DNA of 64,000 nt, taken from assembly GCF_000373485.1 (NCBI RefSeq), contig NZ_KB891585.1, positions 281,698 to 345,697 on the forward strand, written 5' to 3'. The first letter of the stretch is position 1; each line of letters begins with the position of its first letter. This document shows, piece by piece, positions 52,159-62,174 of this stretch. Under the pieces are notes generated by a model that was given only the letters and a program-made list of their open reading frames with translations, was not told the DNA's origin and did not search any database. Origin of the DNA: Dasania marina DSM 21967. GTDB taxonomy: Bacteria; Pseudomonadota; Gammaproteobacteria; Pseudomonadales; Dasaniaceae. A program made the position numbers and the translations under genes.

Positions 52159-53199
52159 TTAATGCAACTGATTGCTGTTGGCCTGCCCCCACAATTTAAC
52201 CAGCGTTTTATCGACTACGGCCTCTGCCGCCAGCCCTAGCTTTTCCGACAGGGATTTTTTGTGACTAAAGTTAATTTCGTATATATCACAGTCATCGCGC
52301 AGCGATAATAAGTACTCATCACTGGTTTGCAGCTCATCCACTAAATTGCGCTCTAGCGCTCGGCTGCCATACCAAATTTCACCGGTGGCAACGTCGTCTA
52401 TTTTCACTTGTGGGCGGTTATCGGCTACAAAGCTTTTAAATAACGCGTGAGTATCTTCTAGCTCCTCGGTAAATTTGGCCTTGCCCTTTTCGGTATTCTC
52501 ACCAAACATGGTTACCGTGCGTTTATGCTCACCGGCGGTAAATAACTCAAAGTCTATGTCATTTTTCTTTAACAAGCGATGAAAGTTAGGCAGCTGTGCC
52601 AATACCCCTATAGAGCCGATAACGGCAAAAGGTGCTGCCAGTATTTTATCGGCTACGCAGGCCATCATATAGCCGCCGCTAGCGGCTACCGCATCTACTG
52701 CGATAGTTAGCGGTATGGATTTGTTTTTAATACGTATTAGCTGTGAGGCTGCTAAACCGTAACTATGCACCATGCCACCCGGACTCTCTAAGCGCAGCAC
52801 CACTTCATCCTCAGGCTTGGCCATAGTTAACAGGGCGGTAATCTCTTCGCGCAAGTTATGTACCGCCGAGGCTTTCATATCACCATCAAAATTTAGTACA
52901 TAGACGCGTTTTTTTACCCCGGCTTCAGGGTTTTTCTTGCGCGCCTTGGCGAGGGCTTTGTCACTTTTCTTTTGCGCTTTATGCTCGGCCTTTAGCTGCT
53001 CTTCGCTAAGTACCGCTTCTTTAATTGCATCTTCCATGTCATCGAAGCTGTCATTTAAGGGCTCGACATCTATAAATCCCTGAGCGTCTTTTTTACTCTT
53101 GCTGCTAATGGCAATTAGGCCTGCCACGGCAATAAGTAATAACGCCACAAAGGTGACTGATTTTGCCAAAAATAGGCCGTAGCTTGTTAAAAACTCCAA
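52159..53199 (-). CDS. sohB: Inner-membrane serine peptidase SohB
   Basis: SppA/SohB-type peptidase of the S49 family, 346 residues. N-terminal membrane helix (LAKSVTFVALLLIAVAGLIA), charged linker, then the catalytic domain with nucleophile Ser in DAVAASGGYMMACVADKI and the Lys of the dyad in FTAGEHKRTVTMFGENTEKG. The start is TTG 53199, with AGAGG seven bases upstream. Convergent with the binding-protein gene by three bases. Confidence 0.93.
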   Translation of the reverse strand: MEFLTSYGLFLAKSVTFVALLLIAVAGLIAISSKSKKDAQGFIDVEPLNDSFDDMEDAIKEAVLSEEQLKAEHKAQKKSDKALAKARKKNPEAGVKKRVYVLNFDGDMKASAVHNLREEITALLTMAKPEDEVVLRLESPGGMVHSYGLAASQLIRIKNKSIPLTIAVDAVAASGGYMMACVADKILAAPFAVIGSIGVLAQLPNFHRLLKKNDIDFELFTAGEHKRTVTMFGENTEKGKAKFTEELEDTHALFKSFVADNRPQVKIDDVATGEIWYGSRALERNLVDELQTSDEYLLSLRDDCDIYEINFSHKKSLSEKLGLAAEAVVDKTLVKLWGQANSNQLH

Positions 53200-53227
53200 A
53201 AAACACCTCTATATTCCAGATAATAAA

Positions 53228-53248
53228 AAGGCCCGCTATGCGGGCCTT
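53228..53248 (-). terminator. Terminator downstream of the two-helix membrane protein gene
   Basis: Perfect 9-bp stem AAGGCCCGC (53228-53236) and GCGGGCCTT (53240-53248) with a three-base loop; on the minus strand it ends in a TTTTTATTA tail. It separates the upstream gene from sohB. Confidence 0.85.
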
Positions 53249-53312
53249 GATATAGTGTCTGCGGTGCTGTGGCAAGTCAAGCCACTATTGGCTGTTTGCT
53301 GCTAGCCGTGGG

Positions 53313-53966
53313 CTATTGCCAGTTTGCTATAGCCTGCTGAGCTCGGTCATTTAATGGGCTAGCGGCTAAACCATTATGAGTGAGCTTCACCGCATATAAG
53401 GCGCCGTCTTTCATGGGTAGATAGGTTGCGCTGCCGTAGTCGCTACTGATTAGTGAGAATGTTTTGCCGTGCTTATGTAACAGCTGCCATACGTCTAAGC
53501 CAGATTCACTTTTCGCTAAGGCATGCACTGTTCTGGGGGCGTATTTTTCTTGCTCTAGCGACACGTAGCGGCCGCTTAATCTATCTAGGCGATACCCGGG
53601 CAATAAGCCCATGCGGGCGAAAAAATCAGACCAGGTTAATAAACGTACATCCAGTTGCCACAAATCACCGCGCAATTCATAGCTGTGCTCTATACCGTCA
53701 TCGCCAATTAACGACACCTTGTAATGCTGCGGGGCCAGCTCGTTAAAGCTGATATTGGCGATGGACTTATTATTTTGATATTGCCTATAGCTGTAAAAAT
53801 CTAATGCCGATAACACCAAGGCTGCAGCCAGCAACAATAATAATAATCCGCCCGTGCCTCTAAGCCAGCCCAGCAACCAGCTGCGCTTAAACAAGGCTTT
53901 AGCAGCGACAACGACAACAATGACTGCCACAATCACTAGGCCTGCCGTTAGTGCCATATAAACCAT
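53313..53966 (-). CDS. Two-helix membrane protein, unknown function
   Basis: 217 residues with two membrane helices (about 4-24 and 37-55, GGLLLLLLAAALVLSALDF) and a periplasmic or cytoplasmic domain of about 160 residues that reads ELRGDLWQLDVRLLTWSDFF and GYRLDRLSGRYVSLEQEKYA. Similar proteins are sometimes labelled efflux pumps, but two helices cannot form one. AGGAAAG lies just before ATG 53966. It is 62 bases downstream of fimL on the same strand, and from memory a homologous gene sits near fimL in Pseudomonas. Confidence 0.7.
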   Translation of the reverse strand: MVYMALTAGLVIVAVIVVVVAAKALFKRSWLLGWLRGTGGLLLLLLAAALVLSALDFYSYRQYQNNKSIANISFNELAPQHYKVSLIGDDGIEHSYELRGDLWQLDVRLLTWSDFFARMGLLPGYRLDRLSGRYVSLEQEKYAPRTVHALAKSESGLDVWQLLHKHGKTFSLISSDYGSATYLPMKDGALYAVKLTHNGLAASPLNDRAQQAIANWQ

Positions 53967-54028
53967 AGTCTTTCCTACTCGTTATTTATTGTTGTTATTG
54001 CGCCTAGTTTATTGCCTAAAGCTCGCTG

Positions 54029-55741
54029 CTATGAGGCATTATCCACGGCAAATCCCAAGGCGGCCAAGCTCTCTTCCGCAACGGTGAGTATTTTATCATT
54101 GACCTTATGACCGCTGGCAACTTCCCCTAGGTAATATTCCATGCTTATTAACGCATCGGCCAGTGTTTCCAATAATTGGTGGCGATGCTCGCTGGCGTTT
54201 TTATCGTGTATGTGGCTGTCTATAAACGCCCCACAGCTCTTCAATATCGCTGCCGCGCGATCGTAATTTAACACCAGTAAACCGCCGCGTACGGTATTCA
54301 GTGTCACCGCTATATTGGATATATGGCCAGCATCGAAGTTAGACTCTACATAGGAGCTGATGGCGCGCTTGGACAGAGCAATACCTGCCTCAGCCTCGAC
54401 TAACACCACCCGCTGCGCTTCCGCCAAATGACTTTCGGCAATAATTTTTTTACGGGTTTGATCATCTGCACTATTAAGCTCGGCCACACTAATTTCACGC
54501 CGCTCTAAGCTGGATAAAGCACCCTCTATAAATAACAAGGTGTCGGCGGTATTGTGAAAGGCATTGCTGCCACCGTTGTCAGCCTGCTGAGTCCAGCTTT
54601 TGATATGCTCTAACTCTTGCTGTAACAGCTCTCTAGGGCCAGATAAATTTAGCATACCTAGCGTGTCGGCTATGCGAGACACTAGCTCCAATAAGTTCTG
54701 ATGATCATCCTGCTGTATAGCATTATTTTGAGAGGCGATTTCCAATATATCTTTGGTATGCCTGATCTCTTCTTTAATAACCTTAACCACAGACTCCATG
54801 GTATCTATGCTAGGGCCATACATGTGCTCGCGCTGCTGCGTCAATTCACTATTGCTCATGCCTATCGCTGGCAGCGCATAAGCCTGCTTAATAGCCTGCA
54901 CACAGCCATCGTCCGTATCTGTGGTGGCGATAAGATATAGTAAGTCTTTTTTTAGCTGACTGTGATCTTGGCTTAAAGCCTGCTCGCCTAAGCTGACTAA
55001 CTGCCTAAACTGGCCTTCTATAGCGGCCAGTAACCGCTTTCTATTTAAAGTGACTTCTAATGGTGCTGCCGCCCAGCAGCTGGCCAAACCTTTGGCCAAA
55101 TACCATAGCTCGCGGCCCTCGTGCCCCACCAACATCGCATCAACACGGGATAAGGCGCGCAGTATTAGCTGGGCAAAATACGGACTGGGGCGCTTCTCAC
55201 TGATTAAGCCCAAAAAGCCCACTTGATACATATGGCGCAAACGCCCTACCGAGCTTAACAACAAACTTAGCTGAGGCTCGCCGGGCTCTAAGGTAGGGCT
55301 GACAGTTACGTCAAAACCCACAAAGTGATATTCGGGCAGCAGTGATTCTTTGCGTACCATCCGCAGTTCATTGATGTAGGGGATTAATAAGCTAGGTAAA
55401 GCCGCCTGACGTATGCCTATATATTCTATATAGCGGGGCAATACGAATAAGTTATGGGTAATAGCACCTAGCACGGCATCGCTGGCTTTAATGTCCCCGG
55501 CGATTAGTGCACGTAAGGTTTCCGCCATTTCTTGTGCTAACAAGGCCGCACCGGGAAATTCAACTAATTTAAAGGTACCCGCTAGCTGCTGCATCGCTTT
55601 AAGCGCGTGCTCGGCGTGATTAAAATCCTCATCATTAGCCAGAAAGGCTTCAAATTCTGTGCTGGCATGCGCTAGGGTGTTTTCCAGCTCCTCTTTTACC
55701 AACTTCAGGGAAGTAAGGTTTATTGCTACATCCAGAGACAC
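54029..55741 (-). CDS. fimL: FimL-like (ChpA N-terminal-like) regulator
   Basis: 570-residue soluble helical protein similar to FimL of Pseudomonas and to the N-terminal part of the pilus chemotaxis kinase ChpA. The N-terminus ALKAMQQLAGTFKLVEFPGA is the recognisable family region, followed by FNHAEHAL-type helices; no histidine-kinase or receiver domain is present. In Pseudomonas FimL modulates twitching motility and cAMP. Start is GTG 55741 with AAGGAG upstream. The neighbour nhaB matches the Pseudomonas arrangement as I remember it. Confidence 0.75.
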   Translation of the reverse strand: MSLDVAINLTSLKLVKEELENTLAHASTEFEAFLANDEDFNHAEHALKAMQQLAGTFKLVEFPGAALLAQEMAETLRALIAGDIKASDAVLGAITHNLFVLPRYIEYIGIRQAALPSLLIPYINELRMVRKESLLPEYHFVGFDVTVSPTLEPGEPQLSLLLSSVGRLRHMYQVGFLGLISEKRPSPYFAQLILRALSRVDAMLVGHEGRELWYLAKGLASCWAAAPLEVTLNRKRLLAAIEGQFRQLVSLGEQALSQDHSQLKKDLLYLIATTDTDDGCVQAIKQAYALPAIGMSNSELTQQREHMYGPSIDTMESVVKVIKEEIRHTKDILEIASQNNAIQQDDHQNLLELVSRIADTLGMLNLSGPRELLQQELEHIKSWTQQADNGGSNAFHNTADTLLFIEGALSSLERREISVAELNSADDQTRKKIIAESHLAEAQRVVLVEAEAGIALSKRAISSYVESNFDAGHISNIAVTLNTVRGGLLVLNYDRAAAILKSCGAFIDSHIHDKNASEHRHQLLETLADALISMEYYLGEVASGHKVNDKILTVAEESLAALGFAVDNAS

Positions 55742-56130
55742 GATTGCTCCTTATAAAAGAACTCTGTCGAAAAGACTGGCTTGTGGCCATGGCTTATCTT
55801 TATATGACAAAAGGTAATGATTTAGCTGACAAACTATTATTATCTGTTAGCGCCACAGTATAGCGTCATTTTCTCAGTTAACCTGTCTTTTTACTGATAA
55901 TTTGTGCGCTAAGTCTTTGTTATTTTTGCAATAAGCTATTTTTAAAACAGCAATCCTAGGCTGCCAACAGCCAAGCGATCAATTAACAGCCAATTCTGAT
56001 CCCTGTGGGAAGGAATTAACAATAAAGCGATAAATTACACTGCAAAAAACTAGAAAAGTATTATATTTCAATGTATTAATGGGGGCTGCTAGAATTAAGC
56101 ACCCTAACCAATAAGATTAAAGGAGCCACT
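55742..56130. other. Intergenic region between fimL and nhaB
   Basis: 389 AT-rich bases with divergent promoters. TATTAT at 56059-56064 is a possible -10 for nhaB, but the -35 is poor. The nhaB ribosome binding site AAAGGAG ends seven bases before its ATG. No open frame or recognised riboswitch seen. Confidence 0.5.
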
Positions 56131-57633
56131 ATGGCACACACTATGCCACAAGCATTCATGCAAAATTTTCTGGGGCAGTCACCCAGTTGGTACAAAACAA
56201 CCATTATTGCATTTCTCATAGTTAACCCTTTTTTGCTGTACGCCGTAGGCCCCTTTGTGACTGGCTGGGTGTTAATACTAGAATTTATCTTCACCCTAGC
56301 CCTGGCACTGAAGTGCTACCCCTTACAGCCCGGGGGCTTATTGGCTATAGAAGCCGTTATCTTAGGCATGGCATCGCCAGCAGCTGTTTATGCAGAAGTC
56401 GCCGCCAACCTACAGGTTATTTTGCTATTGGTCTTTATGGTGGCCGGCATCTACTTTATGCAAAAGCTATTGCTGTTCATGTTCACCAAGATATTGTTGG
56501 GCGTACGTTCTAAAAAAATACTGGCTCTACTATTTTCTATTACTGCGGCGGTGTTAAGTGCGTTTTTAGATGCCCTAACGGTAACCGCGGTATTAATCAC
56601 TGTCGGTGTCGGCTTTTATGCGGTCTACCACAAAGTAGCCTCAGGTAAGCCCGCCCACAGCAATCACGATCACAGCCACGATGACAGCGTTATTGAATAT
56701 CACCGCAGTGATTTAGAGCAGTTTCGCTCTTTCTTACGTAGCTTGCTCATGCACGGTGCCGTAGGTACTGCACTGGGTGGCGTCTGCACCTTGGTCGGTG
56801 AGCCACAAAATCTGTTAATCGCGCAGCGCGCAGGCTGGAGCTTTGTTGAGTTCTTCTTAGTGATGGCCCCGGTAACAATGCCGGTACTGGTCGCCGGTTT
56901 ACTCTGCTGCTTGCTATTAGAGATTACCGGTAAGTTTGGCTACGGCGCCGAGCTGCCCTCTTCGGTACGTTCTGTGTTAGAGGACTTCGCCAGAGAAGAG
57001 GAAAGCAAACGCACTAAGCGCGACACTGCCAGTTTAATTATACAAGCTGTAGTGGCAGTATTTTTAGTGTTGGCACTGGCTTTTCATGTTGCCGAAGTTG
57101 GCATCATAGGCTTAACCATCATCGTATTACTCACCGCCTTTAACGGCATTACTGAAGAACATCAAATCGGCCACGCCTTTGAAGAGTCACTACCCTTCAC
57201 CGCCTTATTGGTGGTGTTTTTTGCTATTGTTGCGGTAATTCACACACAGCATTTATTCACCCCAATTATTAACCATGTATTGGCCATGGACGCCGCTATT
57301 AGGCCCAGCATGTTCTTCTTAGCTAACGGCGTACTCTCCATGATTAGTGACAATGTGTTTGTTGCCACGGTGTATATCAATGAAATTAAAGCGGCGCTGG
57401 ATGCGGGCACTATCAATCGTGAAGAGTTCGAGCTGTTGGCAGTAGCGATTAACACCGGTACCAACTTACCCAGTGTAGCTACACCTAATGGCCAGGCTGC
57501 CTTTTTATTCCTGCTGACTTCGGCCTTAGCGCCGTTAATTCGCTTGTCTTATGGCAGGATGGTTTGGATGGCGCTACCCTACACTTTTGTACTGGGCGGC
57601 GTAGGTCTTTACGCGGTAACCTACTTACTGTAA
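56131..57633 (+). CDS. nhaB: Sodium/proton antiporter NhaB
   Basis: 500-residue polytopic inner-membrane antiporter that extrudes Na+ in exchange for protons. It matches E. coli NhaB closely, including [57 protein letters not shown] and [21 protein letters not shown] histidine-rich loop ([10 protein letters not shown]) near residue 178 is not in the E. coli protein and might be a metal- or pH-responsive segment. Strong ribosome binding site and a downstream terminator indicate a single-gene transcript. Confidence 0.96.
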   Translation: MAHTMPQAFMQNFLGQSPSWYKTTIIAFLIVNPFLLYAVGPFVTGWVLILEFIFTLALALKCYPLQPGGLLAIEAVILGMASPAAVYAEVAANLQVILLLVFMVAGIYFMQKLLLFMFTKILLGVRSKKILALLFSITAAVLSAFLDALTVTAVLITVGVGFYAVYHKVASGKPAHSNHDHSHDDSVIEYHRSDLEQFRSFLRSLLMHGAVGTALGGVCTLVGEPQNLLIAQRAGWSFVEFFLVMAPVTMPVLVAGLLCCLLLEITGKFGYGAELPSSVRSVLEDFAREEESKRTKRDTASLIIQAVVAVFLVLALAFHVAEVGIIGLTIIVLLTAFNGITEEHQIGHAFEESLPFTALLVVFFAIVAVIHTQHLFTPIINHVLAMDAAIRPSMFFLANGVLSMISDNVFVATVYINEIKAALDAGTINREEFELLAVAINTGTNLPSVATPNGQAAFLFLLTSALAPLIRLSYGRMVWMALPYTFVLGGVGLYAVTYLL

Positions 57634-57642
57634 AGCAAACTC

Positions 57643-57677
57643 AGGGCCTATAAGCACCGTCTTATAGGCCCTTTTTA
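57643..57677 (+). terminator. Rho-independent terminator of nhaB
   Basis: Perfect 12-bp stem AGGGCCTATAAG (57643-57654) and CTTATAGGCCCT (57661-57672), six-base loop, followed by TTTTT. Ten bases after the nhaB stop. Confidence 0.9.
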
Positions 57678-57714
57678 TTATCCCCTCTTTTTATACCTAT
57701 ACCGACTACCTGCT

Positions 57715-59922
57715 ATGACTGAGCCCAGTAATCCCACTGACAAGCCCGCCAACAACGCCGAGCCACCCACACTAGCCGGCAACAAGCTAATTATAGAAAC
57801 CGCAGAAATCACTGCCGAAAATACCACCGCGCTGACGGCCGCAACTGATAAATATTCTGATTATGAGATTTCTGTAGAAAGCCAAGAATTTTACCCAGAT
57901 GCCCTATTCAGCAGCGACGATGAACTGGATCTCGCCCTTACCAAGACCAAAGCTAAATCCAGCCTAGATAAGCCAAAGCCTGAGCAAACCGCAGAGCCAG
58001 ATCTAGACGCTGCCGTGCAACTCGTTAACCAACCCGAACCTATAGACTTAACAGCCTTTATTAGCAGCCACAGCCAGCAAAAAAAATTCCAGGCCGGCAA
58101 ACACCTGTTCAGCAAAGAGGGCCAACAACTGCCCTGCTTACAAAACGGTGTACTCAACACCTTGGTATTATTAGAGCAACAGCTTACCCCTCACTATCAC
58201 TTTGTATCTACGCTGCCCGTTGCCCAACGACCAAGTTTAGTTACAGGCAAAAAAAACGCTAAGCAACGATGGCAGAACGGTAAAATGTTGGCTCACTATC
58301 AGTGGCAAAAAATTCGTATTGCCCTTGACCAATACCTTGGCCGCAGCCTGCCGGCAAGAACACTAGATCTGGATTACAAAGCCTTAAAGCTCAAACCCAA
58401 AAGCCAGCTGGGCAATATACTCAGCCTGTATGAAATCAATAAACGTTTTAACAGCAAAGCGATAAATGTTGAGCAGCTTATTAGCCTCGCCAGTGACGAG
58501 CTTAATAACATTGCTAAATGCGCCTTATCCAAGCGTAAAAAACAGCAGCTGGTAGCGGGTTATAGTCAATTGCTACAGCCACAACTGCAAGCTTATATAC
58601 ACAGTAGCAACCTACAGCCGCTGGCCAATAAGCAAAAGCAACAGGAGCTACAAGTAGAAGATATTAAGTCGATTTGCAAAAGTATTATCAGCATTTACAA
58701 ACAACTGTATATGCCACTATATCAAGCTAGCAATTTAATTTATGGGCCGCAAAGACGCCAAGCACAGTCTCTAGCCTACACACTTATAGACTGGCTATGT
58801 ATGGAGCAATGGCTGTACAGCGCCATGCTGACCCCACTACCCAACAGCTCTATCAAAACCCTTAACAGCCTATTTTATGCGCTGGCCTGCTATGAACCGC
58901 AACAGTTAGAACAAACTCAAATCAGCCTATGCAGCGACAGCCCGGTAAGCCTAAAAGCACTTTATATACGCTACCAGTTATTACTCATCATCGATTTCAG
59001 CACCATCAATAGTCGCTTACATCAGCATGTTATTGCTCAGTTGCTGGCCGCCATACCCCTGGTGAGTTTATTTAAACTGCCTAACCAACAGCCACAAGCC
59101 TGCCACGCCATACCTTGCCACCACTCAGCAATGATGCAATTTGCCAGCGCGGCTAATCTCCCTGAGGTGGTAGGCATAGGGCTGGATTTAGCTGAACTTA
59201 CTAACGCGATAAAAAGCGACTATCAACAACAATTAGCTACGTTAGGTAGCGCCAAAGCCGGTAGTAGCAAAAATATATTTGCTGCCTCAGCAGCCTTAAT
59301 GACCCAGCTGGTGGCGTTTTCGCAACAACAAAGCCATCAGCATTACTCGCTGTATCAAGAGACAAAACTGGCATTGTTTAGCGGCTTTAATGATTGTTTT
59401 AACCACAGCCTGTACCGCTACGTACACAATGTAAAAAGTCAAAACAAAGCCGCCGATATTGAGCTACCGCCGCTGCCAAAATCCAGCGCTGGCCCCTGGG
59501 GTGTGGCACTGGATAATGAAACCACACTGTGCCTGCAAACACCCGAAATCAAAATCAGCACTAGGCTCAACATTGGCCAGCCACTAATTATTAGTATGCA
59601 CCATGAGCAAAAGGGCGAAACGGAATTGCAGCTAGCCTTACTAAGCAGAATCACCCGCACACAGACTAAGTTGGTAGATTTAGAACTCACAAAAGTCGCC
59701 AGTGATTTTACCGGCGCAATTATTGACGAGGCGCTACCGCCCCATAACAAAGCGTTGCTGTATAGCGTACAGAATAAATACTATCTGTTGACGCAAAGCG
59801 CTGAGCCTTGCTGGAAAGGAAAAACGCTATCACTGCGCTTACACAACGAAGAAACTGTGGTTGTTTGCATTAAGGCCTTAGCACAAGATTATGGCCAGCA
59901 CCGGGCCTATTTATTATTTTAA
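57715..59922 (+). CDS. Large hypothetical protein, possible C-terminal PilZ-like barrel
   Basis: 735 residues, not recognised. The first 140 or so are acidic and low in structure (KLIIETAEITAENTTALTAA, DLTAFISSHSQQKK). The middle (about 145-560) is helical and rich in Gln, Leu and Tyr. The last 120 residues (STRLNIGQPLIISMHHEQKG, LQLALLSRITRTQTKLVDLE) have the alternating beta pattern of PilZ-like domains, but the RxxxR motif is not evident, so c-di-GMP binding is unproven. No signal peptide or membrane helix. Convergent with dnaQ. Confidence 0.6.
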   Translation: MTEPSNPTDKPANNAEPPTLAGNKLIIETAEITAENTTALTAATDKYSDYEISVESQEFYPDALFSSDDELDLALTKTKAKSSLDKPKPEQTAEPDLDAAVQLVNQPEPIDLTAFISSHSQQKKFQAGKHLFSKEGQQLPCLQNGVLNTLVLLEQQLTPHYHFVSTLPVAQRPSLVTGKKNAKQRWQNGKMLAHYQWQKIRIALDQYLGRSLPARTLDLDYKALKLKPKSQLGNILSLYEINKRFNSKAINVEQLISLASDELNNIAKCALSKRKKQQLVAGYSQLLQPQLQAYIHSSNLQPLANKQKQQELQVEDIKSICKSIISIYKQLYMPLYQASNLIYGPQRRQAQSLAYTLIDWLCMEQWLYSAMLTPLPNSSIKTLNSLFYALACYEPQQLEQTQISLCSDSPVSLKALYIRYQLLLIIDFSTINSRLHQHVIAQLLAAIPLVSLFKLPNQQPQACHAIPCHHSAMMQFASAANLPEVVGIGLDLAELTNAIKSDYQQQLATLGSAKAGSSKNIFAASAALMTQLVAFSQQQSHQHYSLYQETKLALFSGFNDCFNHSLYRYVHNVKSQNKAADIELPPLPKSSAGPWGVALDNETTLCLQTPEIKISTRLNIGQPLIISMHHEQKGETELQLALLSRITRTQTKLVDLELTKVASDFTGAIIDEALPPHNKALLYSVQNKYYLLTQSAEPCWKGKTLSLRLHNEETVVVCIKALAQDYGQHRAYLLF

Positions 59923-59951
59923 TGCACTAGATTCATAACGACGCTCGCCGC

Positions 59952-60659
59952 TTAGCTGCGCCAGAGGCAACCACTTTCACTTTTTTTCTCTACTTCATCC
60001 AAGCGCTGCTCATGCAAGGCTAGCTCTTCGGCAGAGGCCGTAATCACTTTTAACGGTGCGCGGTCAGCCTGCACCGGGCGTAGCTCTGCCACGGCTTCGC
60101 CCTGTTGATTATTGTCGCTATCGGCCAGCAATAAATTGGTTTGGCCGCCGGTGATAAGTAAATAAACGTCGGCTAATATTTCCGAATCTAGTAGGGCGCC
60201 GTGTAAATCACGCTGGGAGTTATCGACACCATAACGCGAGCATAAGGCATCGAGGGTATTGCGCTGGCCGGGGTGTTTTTTTCTTGCTAAAGCCAGGGTA
60301 TCCAAAACGCCGCAGTACTGTTCTAACCGTCCAAGCTTTTTATCGTGTAGCGCCAGCTCGTTGTTCAAAAAACCCATATCAAAGGGCGCGTTGTGTATGA
60401 CTAATTCGGCCCCTTTCACAAAGGCTAAAAAATCATCAGCAATATGCGAAAATAGCGGCTTATCCACCAGAAATTCATTGGTAATACCATGAATGCCTAT
60501 GGCCTCCTGCTCTATATCGCGATTGGGATTGATGTATTGATGGTAGTGCCTGCCGGTGAGTTTTCTATCCACCAGCTCTACACAGCCTATCTCAATAACC
60601 CGGTGGCCTTCGCGATGCTCTAGGCCGGTGGTTTCTGTATCTAACACAACTTGACGCAT
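59952..60659 (-). CDS. dnaQ: DNA polymerase III epsilon subunit (proofreading exonuclease)
   Basis: 235 residues. DEDDh exonuclease motifs: ExoI VLDTETTGLEHREGH (Asp, Glu), ExoII VIHNAPFDMGFLNNEL (Asp), ExoIII HGALLDSEILADVYLL (His and Asp). This excises misincorporated bases at the replication fork; the C-terminal tail beyond about 190 binds the polymerase alpha subunit. It follows rnhA on the same strand by 60 bases; the dnaQ-rnhA pair is conserved (divergent in E. coli, collinear here). Confidence 0.96.
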   Translation of the reverse strand: MRQVVLDTETTGLEHREGHRVIEIGCVELVDRKLTGRHYHQYINPNRDIEQEAIGIHGITNEFLVDKPLFSHIADDFLAFVKGAELVIHNAPFDMGFLNNELALHDKKLGRLEQYCGVLDTLALARKKHPGQRNTLDALCSRYGVDNSQRDLHGALLDSEILADVYLLITGGQTNLLLADSDNNQQGEAVAELRPVQADRAPLKVITASAEELALHEQRLDEVEKKSESGCLWRS

Positions 60660-60719
60660 ATTTACTAACCTTGTTGCTAAGCCTTTAACTAAACTTCTTG
60701 CTAAGTTTTTTACTAAGCC

Positions 60720-61151
60720 TTACAGCTCATCAATACCGCGGTTGGCCAATTGATCGGCAATTTCATTTTCCCTGTGGCCGCTATGGCCTTTTACCCAGTG
60801 CCACTCTATTTGATGTTGGCTGGCCTCGGCATCCAGCGCCTTCCACAAGTCGACATTTTTGACAGGCTTTTTGCTGGCGGTTTGCCAGTTTCTTTTTTTC
60901 CAATTAAGCATCCATTCGCTAATACCTTTACGCACATACTGTGAGTCGGTGGTTAGCTGTACTAGGCAGGGTTCTTTTAAGGACTTCAGGGCTTCTATCG
61001 CGGCCATTAACTCCATACGATTATTGGTGGTGTCTTTTTCGCCGCCCCACAGGGATTTTTCATTGCCTTGGTAGCGTAATAAAGCACCCCAACCGCCAGG
61101 GCCTGGGTTTCCCTTGCAGGCGCCATCGGTAAATATCTCAATCTTTTTCAA
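60720..61151 (-). CDS. rnhA: Ribonuclease HI
   Basis: Degrades RNA in RNA-DNA hybrids. 143 residues with all four catalytic acidic positions visible: [20 protein letters not shown] (Asp), [14 protein letters not shown] (Glu), [12 protein letters not shown] (Asp) and [12 protein letters not shown] (Asp). The start is TTG 61151, preceded by GAAGG seven bases upstream. Lies between a methyltransferase gene and dnaQ. Confidence 0.96.
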   Translation of the reverse strand: MKKIEIFTDGACKGNPGPGGWGALLRYQGNEKSLWGGEKDTTNNRMELMAAIEALKSLKEPCLVQLTTDSQYVRKGISEWMLNWKKRNWQTASKKPVKNVDLWKALDAEASQHQIEWHWVKGHSGHRENEIADQLANRGIDEL

Positions 61152-61170
61152 ACTAAAACCTTCGCAGTTA

Positions 61171-62013
61171 CTATTCTATTTTTTTAAAGGGGATAACCTT
61201 GCCCTGCCGTATATTGGCCTTGGGTCGCAGCGTCGTAAAGCCGCTAGCGGCTGTGCGCCAACGCGAGCTATCAGGGGTCATAGCCGCCTCTTGTTTCACC
61301 GACGTTATACAGTAAAAACTACCCAAGGGTAATTTTTTTGTCGCCGAGACTACGCAGCGATTAATAAAGCGCCAAAAGTTACTGCGAGACTTTTTACGAC
61401 TGCCAGCAAACCGGTGGTAGCCAAACTGGCGCTGAGTTACCTGAAAGCCTAGCAGCGATAACCAATCTTCCATACGAGAATGGCTAAAGGTTTTATTATG
61501 CCAAATTGAGCGCGGTAAATAACGGGTAAGCACACTTTGCAAGCCCATTAATGAATAAGGGTTAAACCCCACCACGATTAAGTGGCCACCATTAACCATC
61601 ACCCGCTCCACTTCGCGCAACAACTGCTGTGGGTTGGCGGCAAACTCGTGGCTGTGGTGCAGTAGTACCGCATCGACACTGCCAGTAGCCAACGGCAGCT
61701 GCTGTATATCAGCAACCACATCTACCCGCTGACCCTGCTTATTACCTGCCACCGGATACACGCAAAACTTATGTTGCACCCTGGCGGTATGACACAAAGA
61801 GCGCTGCCTAGTCACACTCATTTGCAGTATGTGGTAGCCAAAGCAGCCGTTTAATGAGCGCTTGATTAGATATTGTTCGGCACAGAGCAAGGCCTGCCCC
61901 TCCTCAGATTCAAACCAGTGCTCCACCGCGGGAAACACCAATTCTAAGGGCGGAGGATTGACTGCACTACCGACAAAAAACGATTTTATCCCCTGTAATA
62001 TACCGCGTAACAT
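61171..62013 (-). CDS. SAM-dependent methyltransferase (YafS-like)
   Basis: 280-residue class I methyltransferase. The usual glycine loop is replaced by a degenerate one, but [28 protein letters not shown], here split as [17 protein letters not shown], marks motifs II-IV, followed by [20 protein letters not shown]. This gene family regularly accompanies rnhA and gloB in gammaproteobacteria (as yafS does in E. coli). Substrate unknown. It starts the minus-strand unit methyltransferase-rnhA-dnaQ and is divergent from gloB. Confidence 0.87.
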   Translation of the reverse strand: MLRGILQGIKSFFVGSAVNPPPLELVFPAVEHWFESEEGQALLCAEQYLIKRSLNGCFGYHILQMSVTRQRSLCHTARVQHKFCVYPVAGNKQGQRVDVVADIQQLPLATGSVDAVLLHHSHEFAANPQQLLREVERVMVNGGHLIVVGFNPYSLMGLQSVLTRYLPRSIWHNKTFSHSRMEDWLSLLGFQVTQRQFGYHRFAGSRKKSRSNFWRFINRCVVSATKKLPLGSFYCITSVKQEAAMTPDSSRWRTAASGFTTLRPKANIRQGKVIPFKKIE

Positions 62014-62110
62014 GTGTACACCTAACCGCTATTAATGTGATTACTCAGAGTTTAGCAATGTTAACGAATTTGACCCAACCTACAGTTTTAACACTCTCAT
62101 GTTGACCCTG

Positions 62111-62139
62111 TTTAGACTGCGTTGCATAGTAGCTATACT
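62111..62139 (+). promoter_or_regulatory. Probable promoter for gloB
   Basis: TTTAGA (62111-62116) and TATACT (62134-62139) with a 17-base spacer, about 30 bases before the gloB ATG. Matches the sigma-70 consensus at four and five of six positions. Confidence 0.5.
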
Positions 62140-62174
62140 TAATAGCCCAAGCCGCACAAGAAACTCCCTATATT

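Noticed and set aside
55742-56130. Sodium riboswitch before nhaB
   Set aside because: No recognisable conserved core; region is simply AT-rich.
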